Source: Microcoleus sp. FACHB-831
GTDB taxonomy: Bacteria > Cyanobacteriota > Cyanobacteriia > Cyanobacteriales > FACHB-T130
NCBI RefSeq assembly: GCF_014695585.1
Contig: NZ_JACJON010000022.1
Location: 1 to 55,234, forward strand
Length of the DNA: 55,234 nucleotides
Reading direction: 5' to 3'
The translations under genes were made by a program, and so were the position numbers. The first letter of the stretch is position 1. The number at the start of each line of letters is the position of its first letter. The notes beneath the pieces are model-generated. The model worked only from the letters and a program-made list of their open reading frames with translations, was not told the origin of the DNA and made no database searches. Shown here piece after piece: positions 35,638 to 44,645 of the stretch.

Positions 35638-36501
35638 TTATTTGTCGGGATTAATAGCCGAAAATAGCGCTGAATAATCAGCTTCTGCCAAACCTAAATT
35701 TTGTGCAATTTCTAAAATCTGCCGTATACCTTCAAGACTGCTAACATTCAAACCTTTTGACTTAGCCTCGTTTAGAAACAAGTTAGTGTCTTTAAGCATA
35801 TGTTTAGTTGGAAAATTAGGATTGCTATAATCTCTGTCTAACATCCGCTGCAACTTCTTATCAAAAGTTGGTGCATACAGCGCACTTTGCCGCAATATTT
35901 CCATAAACCGCTCAACTTCTACGCCTTCACGCTGCACAAAACCTAAACTAAGCGCAAACGCACCAGTAAGCGAAGGAATCAGTTGATTTAGCGCTAATTT
36001 AACAGCAGCAGCCGCACCTACTTCGCCAATATGCAAAGGTTCTGAGCCAAAATGTTTTAGAATTCCAGACCATTTTTGATATTGTTCTGGCGAAGCGCCC
36101 ACCATTACTATTAACTTACCTGCTTTTGCTTCTGGGGTACTCCCCAAAACGGGCGCTTCTATATAGTCGCCACCAGCAGCAACAACTTGAGACGCGATCG
36201 CTTTGCTTTCTGTTGGCGATATAGTTCCCATTTGGATAACTGTGCGTTCTGCTAATTGTTGTTTAGCACTATCTGAAAATAGAATATCTTCTATTGCCTG
36301 AGCGTTAGTTAACATCAAAATAGTGCAGTCTGATTCTCGAATTGCCTGCTCTGGAGAATCTACAATTTCAGCACCAGCATCCCTTAGCGCTTCCAATTTT
36401 GACGCAGTGCGATTGTAGGCAATAATGGGAATTTCAGCCTCCAATAGTCTTTGCGCCATTGGCTGGCCCATGAGTCCAGTTCCTAGAAATGCTACTTTCA
36501 T
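35638..36501 (-). CDS. NAD(P)-dependent beta-hydroxyacid dehydrogenase (HIBADH family)
   Basis: A 287-residue member of the 3-hydroxyisobutyrate/6-phosphogluconate dehydrogenase superfamily. The Rossmann site is KVAFLGTGLMGQPMAQRLL, with YNRTASKLEAL after it. The substrate-site segment is DYIEAPVLGSTPEAKAG, and the catalytic lysine is in VKLALNQLIPS. Arg/Ser after the second strand favours NADPH, as in glyoxylate/succinic semialdehyde reductases (GLYR-type), which I consider the likely role. No operon partner is visible. Confidence 0.88.
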   Translation of the reverse strand: MKVAFLGTGLMGQPMAQRLLEAEIPIIAYNRTASKLEALRDAGAEIVDSPEQAIRESDCTILMLTNAQAIEDILFSDSAKQQLAERTVIQMGTISPTESKAIASQVVAAGGDYIEAPVLGSTPEAKAGKLIVMVGASPEQYQKWSGILKHFGSEPLHIGEVGAAAAVKLALNQLIPSLTGAFALSLGFVQREGVEVERFMEILRQSALYAPTFDKKLQRMLDRDYSNPNFPTKHMLKDTNLFLNEAKSKGLNVSSLEGIRQILEIAQNLGLAEADYSALFSAINPDK

Positions 36502-36520
36502 AATTACCCTGACCTCATGT

Positions 36521-36557
36521 AAAAAAGCGACAGGGTAGGCATCATGCCTACCCTGTC
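36521..36557 (-). terminator. Terminator of the methyltransferase gene at 36627
   Basis: Perfect 13-base inverted repeat: GACAGGGTAGGCA (36529-36541) and TGCCTACCCTGTC (36545-36557), loop TCA. On the minus strand it is followed by GCTTTTTT (36521-36528), a classical rho-independent terminator for the gene upstream. Confidence 0.85.
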
Positions 36558-36626
36558 AATACCACTTATATTAAACAATGAATACAGCAATTAGTCAAGC
36601 TAAATTTAAGTAAACTGCTGACTTTT

Positions 36627-37319
36627 TTAAAGCTCGTTGGAAGGAGAAGAAAGAGATAATTTAATACTGCAATATTTCTCTGCCGTCCAATGGCGATCGC
36701 TCGATTGATAGACGTTAACATCCGGCAATCCAGCTTGTTGAATTAATGCTTTAACTTCATCCAACGTAAAGGCAGCATATAGCGAATCTCGAAATAAATT
36801 TTTTTGGTGTTCGTCGTATTCTTCCCCGATACTCTCAACCAAATTGTTGATAATTTCCGCACTCTCCGGTCGAATTAAATCCCGGAGCAGAATTGCGCCA
36901 TCACGGTTCATCACTCGTTTAATTTCTTGCAAAAATGGCAACGGTTCTGGCAGATGGTGGATAAGGCTATTAGAGATAACCATATCAAATTGCTCATCTC
37001 GATAAGGCAAGCCCTTAGCATCGGCTAATTCCAATTTAATTTGTTGTTGCAAACCAGCATTATCAACATTTTTTCTGCCGATTTCAAGCATAGACTTTGC
37101 CATATCGATGCCAGTAATATGCCATTGAGGACGCTGCTGACAAATTAATATAGGAATGCGAGCGGTTCCCGTTCCAGCATCCAACACAATTGCAGATGTT
37201 GAAGCTAACTCAATAGCGCGTTTGGCAAAAGCTGTGTTTACTTCAGTGAAGTCCATCGCATCGTATTCGACAGCTTCTTCCGCGCTGTCCATGACTTCAG
37301 GTTCTAATATTCGTTGCAT
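36627..37319 (-). CDS. Class I SAM-dependent methyltransferase
   Basis: A 230-residue soluble methyltransferase. Motif I is AIVLDAGTGTARIPILIC, the acidic loop is ITGIDMAKSMLEIGRKN, and motif IV is FDMVISNSLIHHLPEP, followed by RVMNRDGAILLRDLIRP. A conserved EYDAMDFTEVNTAFAKRA segment precedes the fold. It is Methyltransf_25/11-like; the acceptor is unknown. A hairpin terminator follows, so it seems to be a single-gene transcript. An isolated cyanobacterial housekeeping role, for example in quinone or lipid metabolism, cannot be distinguished from the sequence. Confidence 0.87.
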   Translation of the reverse strand: MQRILEPEVMDSAEEAVEYDAMDFTEVNTAFAKRAIELASTSAIVLDAGTGTARIPILICQQRPQWHITGIDMAKSMLEIGRKNVDNAGLQQQIKLELADAKGLPYRDEQFDMVISNSLIHHLPEPLPFLQEIKRVMNRDGAILLRDLIRPESAEIINNLVESIGEEYDEHQKNLFRDSLYAAFTLDEVKALIQQAGLPDVNVYQSSDRHWTAEKYCSIKLSLSSPSNEL

Positions 37320-37394
37320 GGGTAATTTTTCGGTTGCGTGTTAATTGTTCATGGCTCATAGCAAGAAACAACAAGCTAAGAACCATGAAAGTTG

Positions 37395-38978
37395 TTAATT
37401 TCTATTGCGCCTGCGATTTCTAGGCTTTTTCTTCTCAGCTGCTAGCAAGTTTTTCACTTTTGCTTGCATTTCCGAGTGCCGTGCTACTCCCTCATAAGCA
37501 TACCTATTATATGCGTTGGTAGAAACTAAATTTTCCAGAGAACTAATACGTTCATCTGTGACAGGGTGAGTGGAAAGCCAACTAAAAACAGGGCGATCGC
37601 GGTCTTCTTTATTCAGAGTTATCATCAAATTGTGCAACCCATCAGCGGCATAGCCGCTAGAAGCTAAAATCCGAGTACCCAGAACATCCGCCTGACGTTC
37701 CATATCCCGGCTGTAGTTGAGGACTATTAAATTAGCAAGCGTCCCTCCATAGGGTAAAAATTGTGTGGCGCTAGCAGTCAAATTACCCTCAGTAACTAAC
37801 TGAAATCCATGAGATAAGACAGCGTGGGATAGTTCATGAGCTAATAAACCAGCCAACTCAGCTTCAGAGTTAGTTTTAGCGATCGCTCCTGCATTAACAA
37901 ATACTTTCCCGCCGGGTAGAGCGAAAGCATTGAGTTTGTCATCGTTAATAACATAAAACTCATATTGGAAATCATTTCTTCCAGCTACAGTTGCCAGTTT
38001 ATTTCCCACTTCGCGGACATATTTAAGCACCTCTTCATCTTCTAAAAGTGGTATTTCTCGTTTTACCTGCTTTGTAACTGACTGACCGACCGCTGATTCC
38101 CCGCGCAGTAGCAAATAGGTCGATTCAGCAGCCGATATCGGGCCGAGAAGATTGCCCGTAATAACGTACCCCAAAGCACCAGTAATTACATTAGCGATCG
38201 CATTACCTCTTAACTGTGCCCGCAAATGTTGTTGGTAGCGTTTTAAATGCTTGTCCGCCAAAGTTTCAAACTCTGGCGCCGCCGGATGTTTTGGGTTTAA
38301 CAAAGCAAATTGACGTGCCGACAAAGAAGCTTCCAGCCACTTTTTATTATCTACAAACCCGTTAATCTTAGCCGTGAGTAAATCCGGTTGGTCTGGATAA
38401 ACAGCGGTTGCCCGTTCCAAAACTTTTAAAGCTTCTTCTGGCTTGTTATAGTCTTTAAGTGCTTGAGCGTAAAGTAACTGTCCGGGGATAAATTCGGGAT
38501 ATTGCTCCACTAAAAACTGTAGCGGTACAAAAATTTTAGTTTCCAGCTTTTGTTCCATACCAGCTTTAGCCTCGCGCCAGTAAACTTGACCTGCTGGCGA
38601 TAGCTTTTCAGCGTCGGTAATTGCCTCTTTTCTCTCAGTAAGATCTGTGGCTTTTTTAAAGGGCGGTTTTGCTTCGCGGTATAGCTTTTGGGCGGCTGCC
38701 GATTGACCGCCGAGATAAAGTTTATCCGCTTCAATTAGCTTCTGCTTGCGTGCAATTTCTTCGGGAGTTGGCTCCGGTTCTTTATTTTTTTCCTCTGGTT
38801 TACCTTCCTCCGTGCTGGTTGCTTCTGGAGTTGGCTTTGTTGAAGGTTGGGGGGTCTTGGGAGGGGCTGGTTTTTCTACCGTTGGCGGGGCTGATTTTGC
38901 TTGCGCCAGAGTAATTGATGCAGAAATTGGCGACAGAAAGCAGAGGGCGATTAGCAGGAAGTTCCAGAATCGTTTCAT
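37395..38978 (-). CDS. M48 family zinc metalloprotease with TPR region
   Basis: An exported or membrane-anchored metalloprotease of about 527 residues. ATG 38978 (MKRFWNFLLIALCFLSP) starts a normal Sec signal. A Pro/Lys/Glu-rich linker (residues 30-80) follows, then a region with TPR-like helices (PEEALKVLERATAVYPDQPD), then the M48 catalytic domain. The zinc site HELSH is near residue 385 and the third ligand is the Glu in MERQADVLGTR. This is the BepA/YfgC-like architecture of periplasmic quality-control proteases, here with the TPRs before the catalytic domain. The C-terminus is basic (KKPRNRRRNRN). Confidence 0.9.
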   Translation of the reverse strand: MKRFWNFLLIALCFLSPISASITLAQAKSAPPTVEKPAPPKTPQPSTKPTPEATSTEEGKPEEKNKEPEPTPEEIARKQKLIEADKLYLGGQSAAAQKLYREAKPPFKKATDLTERKEAITDAEKLSPAGQVYWREAKAGMEQKLETKIFVPLQFLVEQYPEFIPGQLLYAQALKDYNKPEEALKVLERATAVYPDQPDLLTAKINGFVDNKKWLEASLSARQFALLNPKHPAAPEFETLADKHLKRYQQHLRAQLRGNAIANVITGALGYVITGNLLGPISAAESTYLLLRGESAVGQSVTKQVKREIPLLEDEEVLKYVREVGNKLATVAGRNDFQYEFYVINDDKLNAFALPGGKVFVNAGAIAKTNSEAELAGLLAHELSHAVLSHGFQLVTEGNLTASATQFLPYGGTLANLIVLNYSRDMERQADVLGTRILASSGYAADGLHNLMITLNKEDRDRPVFSWLSTHPVTDERISSLENLVSTNAYNRYAYEGVARHSEMQAKVKNLLAAEKKKPRNRRRNRN

Positions 38979-39118
38979 GGCAGCTGGCGGCATCTATAAG
39001 TTTTTTTCTAATTTATGCAAACTTTTTTTTATCCTCGCGAAACTTTTAAAAAGTTGAGATCGCGAGGCGTGTTGGATGGCATCTTAGCATGGCTGAGGGT
39101 CTTACCGGACTACTAACG

Positions 39119-39250
39119 CTATGGCTGTTGCTTAACAGGAATTTCGATAAGAAACTCTGTCCCCATCCCAAGTCGGCTAGCAAAACGCAACTGGCCTTTG
39201 TGTTTTTCCTGCGATCGCTCAAAGCTGCTATTTTCTCTAACTCTGGAACA
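39119..39250 (-). pseudogene. Relic of a histidine kinase C-terminus
   Basis: On the minus strand, one frame reads VRENSSFERSQEKHKG then QLRFASRLGMGTEFLIEIPV and a TAG stop at 39119-39121. GMGTEFLIEIPV is the closing strand of a HATPase_c domain. The N, G1 and G2 boxes are absent, so only the last 40 or so codons survive. A plus-strand open frame here (39089-39385) is a shadow of it. Confidence 0.6.
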
Positions 39251-39836
39251 CGCGATCGCGATCGCGCTTTTTTAATGCATTATTTTGTCTTGTTCGTATT
39301 TGTATTTATAATTACTTTTTTATTTTTCCTTAACTTTTCTTTTATAATTTATTCATTAATATTACCCAGTATTATTCTTAATTAATGATTAACTTTTGTC
39401 AATCATTAATTATCCTCTTGACAACGCCTAACGGCATTGACTACGTTGGATATGTTTTGTCTTGCAACACAAGTTGGCCAATATAGCTAACGTAGAAATG
39501 CGGTAAATTGTTCCAAATTACTTACGAAATAATCCGGAAAACCAAATTTCAGCCCGTAGGTAATTAAGCAGATTGCGGAAAATAAATTTAGAAGAAGGTG
39601 GACTAGAAACTGCTTTTGTTCAAAAAAGCATGTCTAGAACACAAATTTTTTCTGCGTATCTGCTGAGAACAATTTAAAGCGATCGCACTCTCTCGGAGCG
39701 TTGTGTGAAATAAGGCTTCACAGTTCGCCGAGAAAAGAAATTTTAACTTGGGAAGCATCTGCTGTTGAGGGTATGCATTATGCATATCTGTAATTTTTGT
39801 ACAGCAATCATCGTATTTAAATACGACTAATTTTTC
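39251..39836. other. AT-rich intergenic region upstream of the GMC oxidoreductase gene
   Basis: No gene is evident in this 590-base stretch, which is strongly AT-rich, especially at 39285-39410. It holds dyads near the downstream gene: one around ATGCATTATGCAT (about 39774), CTGTA-N7-TACAG near 39788-39804, and a perfect 16-base palindrome at 39811-39826. It probably contains the promoter of the oxidoreductase-peroxidase unit. Confidence 0.5.
39811..39826. promoter_or_regulatory. Perfect palindrome just before the GMC oxidoreductase start
   Basis: TCGTATTTAAATACGA is a perfect 16-base dyad ending 10 bases before ATG 39837. It could be an operator or an RNA hairpin covering the ribosome site. 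No regulator is known. Confidence 0.45.
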
Positions 39837-42173
39837 ATGCCTGCAAACTTACCAGAACTGCAACCTCACGAGAAGAACAAGGTAGACGTACAAAGTACTA
39901 CCTTTGCTATTGATGCTGTTGCCCGATTTGTATGCAACACTTTTGAAGAAGCACTCAGCAATCCTCAATTTGATGCCATAGTAATTGGTTCGGGGATGTA
40001 TGGTGCATACTGTGCCGAAAAGATTTATAGATTGAGCGCGATCGCTGGCAAACCACTGCGCGTTTTAGTCCTAGAAGCAGGGCCATTCTTGATCTCAGAA
40101 CACATCCAAAACCTATCGCGAATAGGGTTCGGCATCCAAGATATCGTAGCCGATCAGCCTTGGAAAAGTAACGTGGGTTTCTCGTCACATAGCTATTGCG
40201 TCGGTGGGAAATCAGTATTTTGGGGCGGATGGTCGCCGCGTTTGACCAGAGAAGATTTAGATTTATGGCCTGCTGAAATACGCCAATATTTGCACGAAAA
40301 CTATAATCTTCTCGAAGAAGAAACAGGCGTAGATCCAGGCACAGAATTTATCCAAGGCGAACTACATGAGGCAATAAAAGACGCCGTAGACGCCGCCTTA
40401 CCAATGGTAAAAAATCTGGATGAATGGCAAGAACCTCCCATTGCAGTACAAGGGCAATCTCCCGCCTCTGGCTTATTCAGCTTTGACAAATTTAGCAGCC
40501 TTCCACTATTAATTGATGCCCTTCGTGAAGATGCCGATAATAGCAAGGGCAACGATGGCGCACGGCGGCTTCTATTAGTACCCAAAGCCCGTGCCCTTAA
40601 GCTCGAAACTAACAAAGGATTTGTAAACAAAATCGAGCTTTCAGTAAATGGAAAAAAGGAATCTATAGACGTTAATCCCAATTGTTCTGTTGTTTTAGCG
40701 CTAGGTTCCGTTGAATCAACGCGCCTAGCTTTAGCCTCTTTCCCAACAACAGTTAACTCAGCCGAAGAACTTTTGGGAAGGAACTGTATGGTTCACAGCC
40801 GCAGCAATACAACCATGCGGATCAAGCGTTCAGCCTTAGCACCTGCATTATCTAATAAATTGCAAACAGCAGCTTTGCACGTTCGCGGTTCAATAGATGA
40901 AGGCCGTTTTCACCTACAACTGACCGTCGCAGCCAACCGCGACGGAAACTCGGACGCGCTCTATTTCCGCATGATTCCCGATCTCGATTTGCTAGACGCA
41001 ATTCTAGCTCAAGAAGATGCTGAATGGATCGCTATTACCATCCGGGGAATCGGCGAAATGCAGGGATTTAAAGATAAAGCCATACGTTCATCGGACACCA
41101 GTTGGATGGATCTAAGTCCCTTTGATAAAGATCAATTTGGCAATCCCAGAGCCTTTATTTATCTGAAGGAAACTGATGTTGATTTAAAGCTTTGGGATGC
41201 AATGGACAAAGCCACCCTTGACTTAGGGTTGAAATTGGCAGATGGGAATCCCGATAATATCGAGTATTTCTACAAAAAGAATGGAGTTGAGGCTTGGTAT
41301 AGCGATCCACCGCCAGCAGCAACTTTTAAACCGGAAGGCGTACGAGACGGTTTAGGAAGCACATTTCACGAGTCTGGCACGTTATGGATGGGAGAACCAG
41401 CAAAGTCCGTAACTGATGTAAATGGTCAATTCCATCATGTTGGTAATGCCTTTTGCACAGACCAAGCATTATTCCCAACTGTGGGTTCTGCTAATCCGGT
41501 TTTGACTGGTTTGGTGCTGTCTCGCAAAGTGGCTTCGCAGATTGTAGAGCGCAATTTAGTAGAAGGGCAAGTATTCCCCACCGAGCCTGGTTTTACTCCC
41601 CTATTTACGGGTGACTTTTCTAACTGGAAAACAACTGGCGGGGGAGGATTTCAAGTTCTATTCGGAACAATTTTGGAATCATTTACTTTTGCGCGAATTG
41701 GCGTGCTGTACACGGTGCAAGAGTATAGCGATTTTATTCTCAAGCTTGACTGGCAGATGTTCGAGAACGATGCTAACTCAGGCGTTTTTCTACGCTTTCC
41801 AAGTCTAGAGGATAACCCTTCGGACGCAGAAATAAACGCTGCATACAAGCAGTGCTATGAAGTTCAAATTGATGAAACAGGGTTTAATTTTACTGAATTT
41901 CAAAAAGGGAATCCCCTTCCCTATGGAAGTGCATTTCATAAAACGGGAGCGATTTACGAGTTAGCACCAGCGCGGAAATGGGCTTCTAAGCGGTTGGGAT
42001 TGTGGAACACCTATGAGATTGAAGCGAAAGGAAATTCTATCAGCGTCAAACTCAATGGAGAACTGGTGAGCGAATACTCTGGCCCAGAAGCGCGATCGCT
42101 AAAAGGACATATTGGCTTGCAATATCACACAGGTCGAGTTCAGTTCCGCAATATCCGCATCAAAGAACTCTAA
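39837..42173 (+). CDS. GMC-type oxidoreductase fused to a DUF1080 (3-keto-disaccharide hydrolase-like) domain
   Basis: A 778-residue fusion. Residues 40-570 are a glucose-methanol-choline flavoenzyme: FAD site DAIVIGSGMYGAYCAEKIY near 46-64, GGKSVFWGGWSPRL, and the active-site end STFHESGTLWMG with GSANPVLTGLVLSRKVA. From about 590, GFTPLFTGDFSNWKTTGGGG begins a concanavalin-like DUF1080 domain that ends with GHIGLQYHTGRVQFRNIRI. That domain is known for 3-keto-glycoside hydrolysis or glycan binding. No signal peptide is seen. GMC enzymes oxidise sugars or alcohols, often releasing H2O2; the DyP peroxidase gene follows 112 bases later. A joint role in carbohydrate or aromatic oxidation is inferred. 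Confidence 0.88.
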   Translation: MPANLPELQPHEKNKVDVQSTTFAIDAVARFVCNTFEEALSNPQFDAIVIGSGMYGAYCAEKIYRLSAIAGKPLRVLVLEAGPFLISEHIQNLSRIGFGIQDIVADQPWKSNVGFSSHSYCVGGKSVFWGGWSPRLTREDLDLWPAEIRQYLHENYNLLEEETGVDPGTEFIQGELHEAIKDAVDAALPMVKNLDEWQEPPIAVQGQSPASGLFSFDKFSSLPLLIDALREDADNSKGNDGARRLLLVPKARALKLETNKGFVNKIELSVNGKKESIDVNPNCSVVLALGSVESTRLALASFPTTVNSAEELLGRNCMVHSRSNTTMRIKRSALAPALSNKLQTAALHVRGSIDEGRFHLQLTVAANRDGNSDALYFRMIPDLDLLDAILAQEDAEWIAITIRGIGEMQGFKDKAIRSSDTSWMDLSPFDKDQFGNPRAFIYLKETDVDLKLWDAMDKATLDLGLKLADGNPDNIEYFYKKNGVEAWYSDPPPAATFKPEGVRDGLGSTFHESGTLWMGEPAKSVTDVNGQFHHVGNAFCTDQALFPTVGSANPVLTGLVLSRKVASQIVERNLVEGQVFPTEPGFTPLFTGDFSNWKTTGGGGFQVLFGTILESFTFARIGVLYTVQEYSDFILKLDWQMFENDANSGVFLRFPSLEDNPSDAEINAAYKQCYEVQIDETGFNFTEFQKGNPLPYGSAFHKTGAIYELAPARKWASKRLGLWNTYEIEAKGNSISVKLNGELVSEYSGPEARSLKGHIGLQYHTGRVQFRNIRIKEL

Positions 42174-42285
42174 CTAAAGGTAGTATTCGCGGTTCACAAA
42201 CTATCGACAATGAACCGCGAGTTATCCCGATCCAGGGCAATCAAACAGTAATGAGATTTAATTAGTTCCGAGGCTTAAACGCATC

Positions 42286-43908
42286 ATGTCGAGCAACACA
42301 TCAGAAAACAAAAATCTTAATTGCAGCATCGAGAAAGATGACCGCGATCGCAAAGAAAAACAGTTAATTAAAGAAAAGCGCAAACAAGCAGGTATCGGCT
42401 TCCCTTCTGCTGGAATCCAAAAACACTTGTTAATCGTTCGCCTAGATATTGCAAGCGCCGCAGAAAACGATAAAGAAACCGTAAAAAAAGGTCTGACTAA
42501 ACTCTGCGATCTGTTTGCAAGACTCGATAAGGGCAAGAAGAAAATCGAGATTCTTAATGAAGAAGGCAATCTAGAACTTACTTCGCTGTCAAAATATCAT
42601 TTTTCAGCCACTATCGGTTTTGGTATTGGCTTCTTCAACCACCTTTCCATCCCAGAAGACAAGCGCCCGAAGCGTCTCAAGGAAATGCCCGATCACACGG
42701 GACTTGGCGACATTGCGCCCTACAGTCTCAGCCAAACCGATCTAATTATTCAGCTTGGTTCTACCAACGATTTTATTAACCGTTGGGTGCTAGAAAATGC
42801 GGTACAACCAGTGGTAACAAGCGAAGAAAATAACCCCGAAGCAACAGACATCGTATCGGCTATCCGAGGCTGGGCGATAATTGTTGATGTTAACGCTGGG
42901 TTTCAGCGCGTAGATGGGCGCAACTTGCAAGGTTTCAATGATGGGGTATCCAACCCGCGCCGCCTCAGCCAACTTTTCGATGATATTGTTTGGACGACGC
43001 AAGAGGACGAAGGCAACCCAGATTTAGTAGACGGCACTTACATGGTCTTCCAAAAAATCGTACACGACTTAGATCAGTGGCGGTCTTTGAGCGTGAAAGA
43101 ACAGGAGGAATGGGTAGGACGCAGCAAGGGTACGGGGTTGTTGCTGGGTACGCTGTCGGAAGAAGAAGATAACAAACTAGGGGAAGATTTGCGATCGCCC
43201 GACGCCGAGACCCGCAAAGCCGCCCTGAAAAAATGGAAGCCTTTGTTTCAAGCGCAGGAGAATCCAGAGACGCGATTCTTTGACCATGAAAACAGCGATT
43301 TAAATGGCAAGCCGAAGTTCGGCGAAATCCCCCTTAAATGCCCTGCTTGGTCGCACGTCCGCAAGGCTAACCCGCGCGAAGAGGATAATATCACGAACTC
43401 AAATGATTTAAAGATTGAGGCGCATCTAATCTTCCGTCGCGGCTATCCTTTTATGGAAAGCGATATGGACAACAAAACTCGGTCGGGATTATTGTTCGTC
43501 TGCTTCCAACGCGATATTACCGACAAGTTTGAGTTTATTAAGAAAAATTGGTTTAACAATCCCGATTTTCCAGTGCCATTTTTCCGACCGTTCAGCGAGG
43601 CAGAAAAAGACTTTCGCCATCAGCACGGGCGCTTTAGCGTAGCGGAGTTGGAGGCGATCGCAGATAACGTTGAGGCGCGTAAGATCCTTGGCTTAAGCTG
43701 TCCTCACGCTTTTGCTGCTGCGCTAAAAGAAGCGGAAGACAAGCTAACACAGTGTACGGGGCTAGAAGGTTTAGGCGGGCCCTCGGAGCATGGCGTAATA
43801 ACTACGGGACAATTTTTAGCTACCGTAACTCTTGGGGGCGGCTATTATTTTGTTCCGCCTATTCCCAACAAAAATATCGCCAATATTGGTCAGCAATTCT
43901 TTGATTAA
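42286..43908 (+). CDS. DyP-type heme peroxidase
   Basis: A 540-residue dye-decolorising peroxidase. The distal GxxDG motif is GFNDGVSNP, the proximal heme histidine is in CPAWSHVRKANPR, and LIFRRGYPF with SGLLFVCFQRDI are family landmarks. It is longer than typical bacterial DyPs (about 300-450); the extra length includes a charged N-terminus and an insert around residues 260-330. No signal peptide is seen, and no encapsulin gene is nearby. It is probably cotranscribed with the GMC oxidoreductase. DyP uses H2O2 to oxidise bulky phenols and dyes, so the oxidase upstream could supply the peroxide. Confidence 0.88.
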   Translation: MSSNTSENKNLNCSIEKDDRDRKEKQLIKEKRKQAGIGFPSAGIQKHLLIVRLDIASAAENDKETVKKGLTKLCDLFARLDKGKKKIEILNEEGNLELTSLSKYHFSATIGFGIGFFNHLSIPEDKRPKRLKEMPDHTGLGDIAPYSLSQTDLIIQLGSTNDFINRWVLENAVQPVVTSEENNPEATDIVSAIRGWAIIVDVNAGFQRVDGRNLQGFNDGVSNPRRLSQLFDDIVWTTQEDEGNPDLVDGTYMVFQKIVHDLDQWRSLSVKEQEEWVGRSKGTGLLLGTLSEEEDNKLGEDLRSPDAETRKAALKKWKPLFQAQENPETRFFDHENSDLNGKPKFGEIPLKCPAWSHVRKANPREEDNITNSNDLKIEAHLIFRRGYPFMESDMDNKTRSGLLFVCFQRDITDKFEFIKKNWFNNPDFPVPFFRPFSEAEKDFRHQHGRFSVAELEAIADNVEARKILGLSCPHAFAAALKEAEDKLTQCTGLEGLGGPSEHGVITTGQFLATVTLGGGYYFVPPIPNKNIANIGQQFFD

Positions 43909-43943
43909 TCAAGGCTTTTTGGCTGCGAATTGCTCTTAATCAT

Positions 43944-43987
43944 GTCAGCAACAGGTTGTTTTATTCTCGATTTAATCTGTTGCTGAC
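43944..43987 (+). terminator. Inverted repeat after the DyP peroxidase gene
   Basis: Perfect 11-base arms GTCAGCAACAG (43944-43954) and CTGTTGCTGAC (43977-43987) with a 22-base loop, followed by TTTAC. It lies 36 bases after the DyP stop and is likely the transcript end of the two-gene unit. Confidence 0.6.
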
Positions 43988-44094
43988 TTTACATTGCTAG
44001 TAGAGCGCGATCGCTTTTTTCAAAGCTTGTTTTTTACTGGCGACTTTAGAAAAGTTTTGAGTTTACTTATCCCACATATAGAAAGCTTTAGATA

Positions 44095-44565
44095 TTAAAG
44101 ATTACAAATATCCAAGCGCCTATAAAAATTGTCCGCACTGCGCGACCACAACCCCCAAACTAGAGATGCAACCCAGACACCACAACCAGGAAGGTGGCCT
44201 GTGGGAGCCTTGATATCATAATTTAGCGATGATATACTCAACCATTTTCCTCCTACGCGCCATCCAACGCGATCGCCCATTTTTTCCCAGTCTCGTTCGG
44301 CTTCTTTATAAATCGAATTTTGCACGCTAAAGCCAAAGCACTTGTTGGAGGATGTTAGCCAAAGCTGGTCAATCGTGTGTAAGTCAGTGCAAGGTAAATG
44401 GTAGAGAGAATCCTCATTTAACCAGCCAATACTTTCTCGATTGGCAATCTTGAGCATTATTTCGCGCGTTTCATCATCAGCTTCTTTCCACTTGCCAGCT
44501 GCTAGAAAATCGCGCAAGGTACTGTAGTTTGCACCCACATCAGATAATAGTTCAACTTCGGACAT
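44095..44565 (-). CDS. GUN4 domain-containing protein
   Basis: A 156-residue protein made almost entirely of one GUN4 domain: LRDFLAAGKWKEADDETREI, then LPCTDLHTIDQLWLTSSNKCFGFSVQ, then GDRVGWRVGGKWL and APTGHLPGCGVW. True GUN4 binds Mg-protoporphyrin and activates Mg chelatase; many cyanobacterial paralogues are stand-alone or fused to kinases and their ligands are unknown. There are differences from a standard chelatase GUN4, including the short N-terminus without the helical cap. The kinase-linked GUN4 at 53793 is a paralogue. It is not obviously in an operon. Confidence 0.88.
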   Translation of the reverse strand: MSEVELLSDVGANYSTLRDFLAAGKWKEADDETREIMLKIANRESIGWLNEDSLYHLPCTDLHTIDQLWLTSSNKCFGFSVQNSIYKEAERDWEKMGDRVGWRVGGKWLSISSLNYDIKAPTGHLPGCGVWVASLVWGLWSRSADNFYRRLDICNL

Positions 44566-44645
44566 CCGCTTCTCCTCGCGCCCTTATATTTGCAGCTTAA
44601 GCAATTTCACAACAGCAACTATTATCGCTGAAAGACTTGCTTTTA

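Noticed and set aside
39089-39385. Plus-strand open frame of 98 residues
   Set aside because: Its first half is antisense to the kinase relic and its second half is translated AT-rich sequence.
39788-39804. Possible NtcA site
   Set aside because: CTGTA and TACAG are separated by 7 bases, giving GTA-N7-TAC; NtcA needs GTA-N8-TAC.
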